From Sphaerosporella brunnea (Eukaryota; Ascomycota; Pezizomycetes; Pezizales; Pyronemataceae): a stretch of 63,726 nt of DNA. The DNA lies in contig VXIS01000281.1 in assembly GCA_008704415.1 (NCBI GenBank), forward strand, positions 1 to 63,726. The letters run 5' to 3'. The position numbers and the translations under genes were made by a program. Shown here piece after piece: positions 54,690-63,726 of this stretch. The notes below the pieces were generated by a model. It was not told the DNA's origin and made no database searches. It worked only from the letters and a program-made list of their open reading frames with translations. Within the stretch, counting starts at the first letter, position 1, and every line of letters begins with the position of its first letter.

Positions 54690-56330
54690 ATCGCTGCGTT
54701 CCCGGGATTGGTGATCAACCTTCAACATGGTACCGAATGAATACATAGCATGAGAGATTTTCCCGCAATCGTCGAATCTCCACAAGGAGACCGAGATTGT
54801 CAATGACCTTTCTTCTGGTTGTCCGGTTTGTCTAACCCAAAACGGGATCTACAAACATCTCCTTAAGAATCCCATGTTCGGCGGCCGTTTGACATCTTGT
54901 TTGTATACAGATCCTTGCCCAGGCCTCAAACTTGGTGCTTTGCATTGGTTTCTCACGTTGAAATTCGACTAGTAAGTGCTCTTCCACACATTGGTGCCCT
55001 CAACTAGCAAGGCACCAGAATTCTCCGTATCTTGGAATGGATTCCAATGGCCTGGTTTCGTAATTATTGGAGAACGACCACCATTTTTTAAACGACCGTG
55101 GATTGTTCACTGGTTACAAGCGCTAGAGGCTGCGTACACCGGGCCTTTCCACAAATATATCGTCGAGAGTCTGCAACTTGTTCGAAATGCAGAACCCACA
55201 CGGAATGGAAACTGTGCTCCGGGCTTTTCTGTGATTCGGAGCAGGTTCCCGTCATAACTCCTCAAACCAAGAACATTGGGGGGATCCCTAGGCTAAATAC
55301 ATTCTTCGACGATCTCAAATATTTGAGCCTCTTCGGACGCTCATTGGGTCTGTTTTGGATGTCGTCAAAAAGGCTTTGAGCTTTATGTCGATCCCGATGT
55401 GGACGGCTTTGACACTGGGCTTATGCAGCTATGTTGTATACTCATGAGGATTTCCCAGAATGGTCTGTGGCGCCACGAAAGGAAAGCCGACACTCAGCCC
55501 GCATCTGCACCGACCACTGATGGGGATGTTGCAATGAAATTCGATCGATTATTGGCCTGCCACTGGATTTAGTTCTGAAAACAAATCACGCAATACGTGG
55601 AACAAGTTATCTGAGATTGCCATTGCGCGAGAGTTTCTTCCTTATCCCGGTGTCCCACAGGAGCGCATATGCCTACGACGAGGATTTCTTTGAATCCGAA
55701 AGTACAAATCTCGTACAACAGTTTGCTGAAATTCCCTAACATTCATTCTCACCTCGAACCCAAGCTTCTCTCTTCGCCAGCGTGAACTCGTCAGAATCGA
55801 CAGGCCTTTGACTAGATCATCAAAATGACAGATCGTACCTGTTTCTTTCCCAATCCATAACCTAACTCTACACATTGGGGACCGAGATAATCTACATTTT
55901 TTTTGCAACGATCCTTTTATTTTTTCTTTTTTTTATTGGCCTAGATCTATTACAAAGATCCGCAACGAAAAGCCAGCAGCAAATCCAGTCCAAGACCAGC
56001 CTAGCCGACGGAGCCCAGCACAAACCCGCCGCTCCTCACACCACCGTTCGGCATTCGTGCAAAATGCAGAATCAAGAGGCCGGCAAGAGTAACGGCCAAT
56101 CTGAGATCGGTGGCCTTTCTTTTTGATCCTCAGGCGTACAAAAGATACGGCAAAAAGCGCAGAAGCATACGGGGCCTCTGCTTTTTGTCAATGGGACCGC
56201 GACTTTTTCACGAGAATAGGGTACCAAGTCTCCGAGCTGCGGGAGGTGGTAGGTCCAATCTTCATGCAACATTCCTACAATGGACGGTGGATAGTACTAC
56301 ATTCTAATCCTGATCATCCCATTTCGAAGT
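54690..56330 (+). pseudogene. DUF3723-like gene, left copy (heavily frameshifted)
   Basis: Counterpart of the right copy at 57623-59281. Readable pieces are GLKLGALHWFLTLK-like sequence near 54920-54960, a FDDLKYLSLFGRSLG segment near 55305-55355, and LFFLFFIGLDLLQRS near 55910-55950. Compared with the right copy it carries many one-base deletions and insertions, so no long frame survives. Confidence 0.7.
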
Positions 56331-56429
56331 AGCCGCCTATCGAGAAGCAATAATATTGTTTGAATCAACTCGCCTATATCCATGCGGCGCAGGTGTATAA
56401 GCCCGGCAGAGGATATACGACTTGCAATA

Positions 56430-56928
56430 CATCGAGTCTCCATAAATAATACAGTCATATAAATACCCCGCACTATTAGAAATAGGTGCCGGTCCCGGCC
56501 GATTTGTATTGAAATTTATTCAATAGAATATTCTTAAAAGCCCGAAATTTTTGTATTCTCCATAAACGTTGGTCCGGGGGGAAAATTTGTCGCAACCTAA
56601 GTGGGCAACAACGCCCGCTCCAGGCTGCAGCTTTTACGTATGGTGGGTGGATTTTGAACGTCGTGGATCGAGGTCCGGGGGTCCGGAGCAGACTCACGGT
56701 CTTGTTTTTTTTTTTTCTATCGCGGTCTCAACTGTCCTCAGCACAGTTGGTGCATTATGAACCCTCGTCCCGCACTTTCCTTGCCCCTCTGGGAATTGCT
56801 GTCCAAACGAGTGCCTAGCGGTTTCTCGTCAGTGATTGTCAGCTAGCTTAACTCTTCTGAATATGAAATCTCTTGGTGGCCATTAGATTGTTAAACAATT
56901 TGTCGTGGGAGACGCCTACACTACAGCC
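56430..56928 (-). repeat. R2: inner terminal repeat of the left element
   Basis: The reverse complement of R3-type sequence: GGCACTCGTTTGG, the poly(T) run near 56704-56715 and GTCTTG/TCACGG are all present in opposite orientation. It ends at CAGCC (56924-56928), the edge of the palindrome loop. Confidence 0.85.
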
Positions 56929-56948
56929 TTCGACTTCCGTAATGGCTG
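56924..56948. other. Palindrome centre
   Basis: CAGCC and GGCTG (56924-56928, 56944-56948) enclose the 15-nt loop TTCGACTTCCGTAAT. Sequences outside, such as ACGCCTACACTA / TAGTGTAGGCGT, continue the symmetry. The loop coincides with the outermost bases of the R repeat. Confidence 0.85.
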
Positions 56949-57475
56949 CTAGTGTAGGCGTTCCCACGAAAAATTTGTTTAACAAATTCTAATGGCCACC
57001 AAGAGATTCTTCATATCCAGAAGAGTTAAGCTAGCTGAACAATCACTGACAGAGAAACCTGCTAGGCACTCGTTTGGACAGCAATTTCCCAGAGCGGGCA
57101 AGGAAAGTTGCGGGAGAGTGTTCATACTGTTCACCAACTGTGCTGACGGACGTTTGAGACCGCGATAAGAAAAAAAAAAAAAACAAGACCGTGAGTCTGC
57201 TCCGACCCCCCGACCTCGATCCCCGACGTTCCAAAATCCACCCACCATACGTAAAAGCTGGCCCGCCCTGGAGCGGGCGGTGTCTGCCCACTTAGGTTGC
57301 GACAAAATTTCCCCCCGGCCCAACGTTTTATGAGAATACAAAAATTTTCGGCTTTTCTAAGAATATTCTTATAGAATAAATTTCCCATACAAAATCGGCC
57401 GGGACCGGCCACCTATATTCTAATAGGGCGGGTATTCTTATATGACTGTATTCTTATATGGAGACTCGACTGTAT
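56944..57475 (+). repeat. R3: inner terminal repeat of the right element
   Basis: A direct relative of R1: GGCTGCTAGTGTAGGCGT, AACAATCACTGACAGAGAAA, GAGTGTTCATACTGTTCACC, the poly(A) run near 57168-57184 and the ATTCTTATATGAC end. It lacks the 71-bp insertion. Confidence 0.85.
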
Positions 57476-57622
57476 TGCAATGTCCGAATATCCTCTGCTC
57501 GGGCTATACCACCTGGCGCCGCCATGGATATAGGCGAGTTCGATTTCAAACAACTCATTATTGCTTCTCGATAGGCGGCTACTTCGATAATGGGAGACTG
57601 ATCAGGATTGAGCATGTAGTAT

Positions 57623-59281
57623 CTATCCACCGTCCATTGTAGAAAATGTTGCATGCAGATTTGGACCCACCACCTCCCGCAGCTCGGAGACTTGGTACCC
57701 TATTCTCGTGAAAAAGTCTGCGGTCCCATTGACAAAAAAGCAGATGGCCACCGTATGCTTCTGCGCTTTTTTGCCGTACTCTTTTTCCGCCTGAATCAAA
57801 AAGAATTGGCCACCGATCTCAGATTGGCCGTTACTCTTTGCCGGCCTCTTGATTCCTGCATTCTTTGCACGCAATTGCCGAACGCGTGGTGTTGAAGGAA
57901 GCGGCGGGGTTGTGCTGGGCTCCGGCGGCGAGGCTGGTCTTGGACTCGGATTTGCTGCTTGGCTTTGCGTTGCTGGATCTTTGAAAATAGACTCTAGGCC
58001 AATAAAAAAAAGAAAAAATAAAAGGATCGCTTGCAAAAAAATGTAGATATATCTTCGTTGTCCCCATGCTGTAGAGTTAGGTTATGCGCATTGGAAAGAA
58101 ACAGGTACGATCTGTCATTTTGAATGATCTGAGTCAAATGGCCTGTCCGATCTTCTGACGAGTCCAACAGCTGGCGACGAGAGAAGTGTGGTTTCGGAGG
58201 TTGAGAATGAATTTTAGGGAATTTCAGCAAACTGTTGTACGAGATTTGTTACTTCGGCTTCAAAGAAATCCTCGTCGTAGGCATATGCGTCCTGTGACAC
58301 CGGGACCTAAGGAAGAACTCTCGCGCAATTGCCATCTCAGGAACTTGTTCCACGTATTGCGTGATTTTTTCAGAACTAAATCCCAGTTGGCAGGCCAATA
58401 ATCGATCGAATTCATACAACATCCCCATCCCGTGGTCGGGTTTGCAGACTGCGGGCTTAGGTCGTTTTTCTCCTTTCGTGGCGCCACAGACACCATTTCT
58501 GGGAAATTCCTCATTGCGTACAACCATAGCTCGCAATAGCCAGTGTCAAAGCCGTCACCATCGGGATCGAACATAAGCTCAAAGCTCTTTTTGACGACAT
58601 CTCAAAACATGACCCAATGAGCGTCCGCCAGAGGCTCCAAATATTTGAGATCGTCGAAGAATGTATTTAGACTTGGGATCCTGTCTTTGGCTTTGAGGAC
58701 GTTCTGACGGAACCTTGCTCTCGACTCCACAGAACAGCCCGGAGACAGTTTCCATTCGGCGTTGTTCTGCATTTCGAACAATTTGCAGACTTCTCGACGA
58801 TCTATTTTTGAAAGGCCCGGTGCACGCAGCTCTAGCGCTTGTACCGTTGAACAATCCACGGTCGTTAAAAAATGGTGGTCGTTCTCCAATAATTCGAACC
58901 ATGCCATTCGGATCCATTCAAGATAACGGAGAATCTCCTGTGCTTGCTAAGTTTGAGGCCCCAATGCTGGTTGAAGAGAGTTTACCTCGTCGCATTTCAA
59001 CGTGAGAAACCAATGCAAAGCACCAAGTTTGAGGCCTGGGCACAGGCTCGGTATACAAACAAGACTGTCAAACGCCGCTCGATACATTGGATTCTTAAGG
59101 AGCTGTTGTAGATCTCGTTTTTTGGTTTTAGACAACCGTGACCACCAGAAACGTTCATTGACGATCTCGCTCTCCTTGTGGGAGATTCGAATATTGCGGA
59201 AAATCTCTCCATCGCTTATGTTCTCTTCATTTCGGTACCCATGTTGAAGGTGATCAACCAATCCCGGAATCGCAGCTGATT
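57623..59281 (-). pseudogene. DUF3723-like gene, right copy (better preserved)
   Basis: Reading from 59261 downward: GEIFRNIRISHKESEIVNE, RLSKTKKRDLQQLLKNPMYR, AAFDSLVCIPSLCPGLKLGA and LHWFLTLKCDEV, then VQALELRAPGLSKIDRREV, IPSLNTFFDDLKYLEPLAD, and FDTGYCELWLYAMRNFPEM. A hydrophobic segment (AILLFFLFFIGLESIF) and a Pro/Ser linker lead a separate block near 58030-57640. The order (xLLxxxxFxxAFDxLxxIPGLxPxxxLGxLHxxLxLKCDE; IPSLxTFFxDLKYLEP) is that of fungal DUF3723 proteins, whose function is unknown and which recur as accessory genes in Starship elements. At least three frame breaks remain. The gene points toward the palindrome centre; the patatin gene points outward. Confidence 0.75.
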
Positions 59282-59984
59282 AGGCCAGTTAGATCATTCT
59301 CTTTATGGTGGTACATGGAAGACCCAGGAGCATACTATCAAGGTATATATCACCATCGGTCATTCTGAGCTAGCAATGCTTCTGCGGCGATGAGGCGATG
59401 ACGCCCATGAAGATATCTCAACGAATGAGTTCCCAGAAGCAGTGGAGAGTCGGCTGGATAATCGATCAAGTCCGTCTCTTGCAGCTGAAAAGCCTGTCGC
59501 AGAGTATGTTCGCCGAGGAGTATAGGGATACGGTTTTGTGGGCCTTTTCGTCGGATCCCTTGCTCGCGAAAGATGATTGACGTTTTTTGATCTAGAAATC
59601 GTGGTTGTTCGCGCGTCGGTGGACGAGTGAAATATGAGAACGGTACCCTTGTCGCAGGTGTCCCGGCTGGCGGTGACTCGGTCTTGGATTTTCCCGTCCT
59701 TCCCTCTGAGGTGCCCGTACAAGAAAATTGTGGCGTGCTTGTAAATTTGGTCGAACCTGATGTTGGAACACAGTGTTCCTAGTAGCCAGCCCGCCCGTCG
59801 GGCTGATCGAAAGGACAGGTGGGCTGTTTGGGCTGCAGCCCGCGTTGAGCTGGCTGGCGGGCTTCCAGGGATCATGTGCCATGGGGAATGGAGCAACAGC
59901 TACACAGAAACACTCTTCAGTTTGCGACAGCCGGGCTTTTTGGGCCGGCTATCAGGAACACTGTTGGAACATACCTGAACACGA
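59282..59984. other. Intergenic region between the divergent DUF3723 and patatin genes (right element)
   Basis: Diverged counterpart of about 53990-54690. Minus-strand frames here (59896-59360) are open for 178 codons but lack motifs. The region may contain the shared promoter of the two genes. Confidence 0.4.
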
Positions 59985-62421
59985 AGTTGCGGTGCCGGTT
60001 TGCCGGACATTTGGGGCCTGAGAATCGACCCTTCCTGCAAATTTATAAATGGACTGGATTCACGTTCACTGTGGATGCAAGTCAATGACTCTTTACCGCT
60101 TTTCCAATCCACTATGGCGTGCAAGCACCCTACTTTGGCTCAACGTTGCGACTGGCTTGCAAAACAGGCATACTCTCCTTTTTCTGATTGCTTATCTGCA
60201 TTACTTGACGCTGAAGATTTTCCAGACCCCGCAATACGGGGACCAAGTCCTGTCAACAAGTGCACAGTTGGCGTCTCGGCGGCTCGATGTAACCTGCATG
60301 TGGCTCAACGGCTTCACCTGAACACCCAATTCTCGTTGCCGATTGCCTCTTGCCCAGTTGTCAGACCGGCCGCATGATGGGAGAAGCCTGCCACAAGATC
60401 CGCCGCTTATCGCTCTCCGGCGAACATCGTTTCGATATTTCGATCAGTATAATCTCGCAGCTTCTAAACCCATTCTCCGACATTCTCTGTGTCTTTTCGG
60501 CAGATTTCGGCGGAATAGGCCGCGTCGTCGACTTTCTTAAGGTCTGGATGGCTCCCGACTCTTCAACCTTTGGCAGATGTCAAGCGACCCTGGTAATAGT
60601 CTCAGAAGCGCCAGGTTTACCTCCCCACTAGGATTTAGTTGCGACACGGTTATTCTTGGATCAGGTAGCCAATCTTCCAACATTTTTCTCGTCCATCAAG
60701 GTGCTGAGCCTACCACCCAAATACCAAAAAAGCATGCGCTTTCTCCAACCCCTTCTGGAAGGGAAACAAAAAATCCGGAAGGAGGAGAGGCCGCTTTTCT
60801 CGATGGTTCATTTCAACGCGTTTTTCAACGCTGCCTGTGACCACTGGGCCCAATAGTCCAACAACTCCTTTTGACTTTATTCAAGCCACTCGGCTCGCTA
60901 CCCCTATTCCAGCAAGCCTCCCTGAACACATTAATCGGCTTTCTTCGTTGTTGAGGCCTGAAGTTGCCCTCTCGTTGGTTGGGTCAAGCTTCGTGCTAGA
61001 CAGCCCCCAGGAATGCATGGTAATGGAGACGTCGACAACAACGGAGGTGTACTTCCACTGCAGGCACTTGATAGCCTCGAAGCAAAGTTCACTTTTCTAA
61101 CTGAGATTTCGGGACCCATTCAAGAGCACTTTGATTTGGCCATTGGGACAAGCCCCTGCGGGCTTGTTGTGTTCGGCCTGTTTATCAATGGTTGGTCCGT
61201 GCGACAATGCTCGAATCAATTCGTTCGTCTCGCCAAGATGGCCTTCAGCAGACCCCAAAGTCTTGTAATGGCTATTCATACCGACAGCCGCTACAGGGCT
61301 AGCGATATGGAGCAAGCACTCAAAAAGGCCTTTGGGACCGAGAGAGCACGGCTGGATTGGTCTGAGGCAGCGAATCGGTACCTCACAACAAAGGTCGCTG
61401 TTACTGCGACCACAACCGATACATCTTCCGCCTGTATCTTTGGGAATTACAATGGAGAGGGTTCACGCCCTTCTGGCTGTGGTATGTTTGCATCACAACA
61501 ATAAATGAACGTTTTCGCATTAGTTGTAGGATAAACCTCATAGCTTTGCCCGATGACCAGGTGATACGAGTCTGGGAAGTGTATGGTCATCTAATACTTC
61601 TGAAAGGAAATTTACTGATTGTTTTAGGGCACGCTGTACTACTGCAGCTCCTGCATTTACCCCCCCCCCCCCCCTCTTCCAAACGTTGCAAGGCCGCAAG
61701 CTGAGAGCTTTCCAAGATGGTGGCCTGCTAAATAATAATCCTCTGGACATAGTACAACGCGAAATCCGTTTCATTTGGCCGCACACTGTCATGGATTTTG
61801 CCCTATCTATGGGTACTGGAACATCGATAATCCCCCCCGCTTTTTGAGCCGGCACCACTTGTTGGGATAGCTGTCTCGCCCGCCTCTATAATTCTTATGA
61901 CAGCGTTGAATGGTCAAAAGGCATGGCAGGAATTACAGAACTATCTTCGCGAAGAGAAAAAAGGAATTTTTTTCGTCTCTTGCCAATTCGAAGGGAAGGA
62001 GCCGTCAATCGATGACCTCGCAGCAATGAAGCGTCTGAATAAGCCACGAAAGCACGGAATGGCAACAATCGGATTGGATATCGCTGAATCGCTCGTGGCA
62101 AAACAGTTCTACTTCGAGCTCGACCGAACTCCACGTTATATCAACGGGCAATATCACTGCACAGGGTATTTGCGCTGTCGCTTTCAGGGTTCTCAACAAG
62201 CTCAACTTCTCAATTATGCCCTGCAAATCCCGTCGGCTTTCACTCTGGGAGATGGGCCCATCGCACACCTACGTCAGCCTCTCGCCATGAGCCATGGGAC
62301 ATTCCTGCATGCAGTGCCGTCCTGTATTAAGGAATTGAACCAAGAAGCCACGATACTCCTAACGCGAATGTTGGCGAAGTCGAGAGCTATCAGTGGGTTT
62401 CCAACGACGTTGCATCTCTGA
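59985..62421 (+). pseudogene. Patatin-like phospholipase gene, right copy (broken)
   Basis: Patatin enzymes hydrolyse lipid acyl chains with a Ser-Asp dyad. An upstream domain contains RFDISISIISQLLNPFSDIL, then FSADFGGIGRVVDFLKVW and FDFIQATRLATPIPASLPEH, like the N-terminal half of large fungal patatin-family proteins. The catalytic part reads LPLQALDSLEAKFT, HFDLAIGTSPCGLVV (serine at 61151-61153, the GxSxG motif), FINGWSVRQCSNQFVRLAKM and TTTDTSSACIFGNYNGEGSR. After a frame break come AFQDGGLLNNNPLDIVQ (aspartate codon 61716-61718) and DFALSMGTGTS. A C-terminal extension (61897-62421) begins MTALNGQKAWQELQNYL. The oxyanion-hole motif (DGGGxRG) is replaced by VDNNGG, the RING-like linker is missing, and a 15-C run near 61659 shifts the frame. 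A pseudogene is most likely, unless introns or sequence errors explain the breaks. Confidence 0.82.
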
Positions 62422-62501
62422 TACGTAACCAGGGACTTGACTACCCAACGTTCCTAGCCACGAAACGACGACGCAGGTAGAGTTTTCGTTAGTTTGGAAA
62501 C

Positions 62502-62866
62502 TTGTTGTCTGGAAGGTCATATAAGAATACCCCCTATTAGAATACGGGTGGCCGATCCCGGCCGATTTTGTATGGGGAATAAGAATAAATTTCCTATAAG
62601 AATATTCTTAGAAAAGACGAAATTTTTTGCGTATATGGGTACCGTAGAATTCCTTATACCGCGCAGTGGCCAAGAGACTGTGCCACTGGCGAAGTCACTT
62701 CGCTACGGTATTCTTCTAAAACGCTAGGCCGGGTAACAGAGCGGGGGGAGTTTTGTCGCAGCTTAAGTGGGCAGACACCGCCCGCTCCTGGGCAGGCCAA
62801 CTTTTACGTATGGTGGGTGGATTTTGGGACGTCGGGGTTCGGGCGTCGTAGCAGACTCACGGTCTT

Positions 62867-62900
<34 letters not shown>

Positions 62901-63176
62901 CGCGGTCTCAAACGGCCGTCAGTACAGTTGGTGAACAGTATGAACACTCTCCCACAACTTTTCTCGCCTCTTGTTTGCTGCCCAAACGAGTGCCTAGCAG
63001 GTTTCTCTGTCAGTGATTGTTTGCCAGAAAAATATTCTTGCTTTTTTTATTTCAGAGCGGATGCAGCCAGCTCAGCCCTTTCGGTTATGAAGAATCACTT
63101 GGTGCAAATTGGAATTTGTCAAACAAAGTTCTGCTAGGCACGCCCACACCAGCAGTGCTCGCAGCCATTACGAATC
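62502..63176 (-). repeat. R4: outer terminal repeat of the right element
   Basis: The exact mirror of R1, including the 71-bp mini-palindrome at 62641-62711 and a long poly(T) run near 62868-62899. It ends at GCCATTACGAATCC near 63176. Confidence 0.85.
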
Positions 63177-63204
63177 CGAGCCGAGTGACCTCCAGTGAGT
63201 CAAC

Positions 63205-63726
63205 ATGACTAAAAACCCCCCGCTTTTCCATTGTTCCTCAAGGTTTTCCACAGCGCCTCAGCGCCTCCCGGTTTTTCGAAGGTGCCTCAGCACCTCAAGG
63301 GTTTTCCACACAGCAGCAGTACCCGAATACCATTCTTTGTTACCTTGAAGAGGGCAATCATTTAACCCAACATCATATTGTCGGGTCCTTCCCATACGAT
63401 GCTGTTCTCTGAGCAACGCTCTTTCCAACCAAACTTCTTTGCCCACCAAAAAGGATGATGTTGGGTAATTATTACCCCAACACCACAACTCTTTGCTACT
63501 TTTGTGGGTTTTCTGACACCGCCGCTGTTGGAGTAAAGTGCTTTCCGGTCTCGACGCCATCTACCATCTCTTCAATTCGAGGCAAGACCACTCCTGTCCG
63601 TGCTTCAAAGGCCCCAGTTGGCAAAGTATGTTTTAATTTCCAGATTGACTGAGTGAAATCAATGAGCTAATTCGCTACTAGAAGTCGACCATATCTTTCG
63701 TAGGCCTTCCGATACGATGCTGTTCC
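63205..63726 (+). repeat. Dispersed palindromic repeat at the right window end
   Basis: The mirror of 50246-50767 and a direct relative of bases 1-400. It contains the TTCCTCAAGGTTTTCCACAG and CAGCACCTCAAGG phrases and the TTACCCCAACACCAC core. Confidence 0.85.

Larger units (their letters stand above)
50246..63726. repeat. Giant palindrome (inverted duplication), 13.5 kb in the window
   Basis: Position x on the left corresponds to about 113971 - x on the right for the outer arms: 50246 pairs with the last base 63726, and 51550-52074 pairs with 61897-62421. The outer arms (about 50246-53990 and 59980-63726) appear virtually identical, including broken frames, apart from the poly(A/T) length and one or two indels. 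The inner arms (to the centre near 56936) correspond but differ at many positions, mostly one-base indels, and the left inner arm is about 100 bp shorter. The right arm is cut by the window end, so the true extent is unknown. Confidence 0.93.

Noticed and set aside
1..63726. Starship captain (DUF3435 tyrosine recombinase)
   Set aside because: Looked for because of the DUF3723 and patatin genes; no frame with the length or motif order of a tyrosine recombinase was seen.
1..63726. Telomeric TTAGGG arrays at the window ends
   Set aside because: Neither end carries telomere repeats, so the terminal position is not supported by sequence.

Overview
The window looks like a repeat-rich stretch of a filamentous ascomycete nuclear genome (Pezizomycotina; no finer placement is justified). 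The evidence is short spliceosomal introns of 49-64 nt with GT...AG ends, a fungal Dbf4 and MsrB, fungal-only families (a DUF3723-like gene, a large patatin-like phospholipase family, F-box/ankyrin proteins), and remnants of copia, gypsy, Tad-like LINE, Tc1/mariner and probably Mutator elements. It is eukaryotic, so there are no operons or ribosome binding sites to report.

Layout. 1-1010: dispersed palindromic repeat block. 1277-2660: simple repeats. 2894-6817: two housekeeping genes in divergent orientation, msrB (minus) and DBF4 (plus). 7000-11300: degraded copia element, a hypothetical exon and a LINE tail. 11595-12828: SH3-domain gene and a small ORF. 13900-15800: LINE fragments and a TA-flanked MITE. 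16041-17609: intact F-box/ankyrin gene with 12-13 nearly identical repeats. 17740-20240: gypsy and LINE remnants interrupted by a mariner-like element. 21160-23905: scrambled, partly tandem fragments of a MutL-type mismatch repair gene joined to a short-chain dehydrogenase fragment. 24664-27632: intact SAP-domain and P-loop GTPase genes. 28260-37081: transposon graveyard (probable MULE, MITEs, mariner-like copies, LINE). 37981-44110: a hypothetical ORF, a hairpin-forming inverted duplication inside a pseudogene, a three-exon hypothetical gene and a zinc-finger gene. 44665-50800: more transposase and LINE debris and direct tandem repeats. 50246-63726: a giant palindrome.

The main signal is this palindrome. 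Each half carries an element of about 6.2 kb bounded by long inverted repeats (R), with a DUF3723-like gene and a patatin-like phospholipase gene transcribed away from each other. The symmetry centre (about 56936) lies exactly at the inner terminus of R. The outer about 3.7 kb of each arm is virtually identical by eye, while the inner about 2.9 kb is clearly diverged, mostly by one-base indels. DUF3723 and patatin genes are known cargo of fungal Starship giant transposons, but no captain recombinase is visible here. A fold-back assembly artefact is a serious alternative explanation.

The intact host genes (msrB, DBF4, SH3, F-box/ankyrin, SAP, GTPase, zinc finger) show no shared pathway. All element assignments were made by reading the sequence; nothing was searched against a database.
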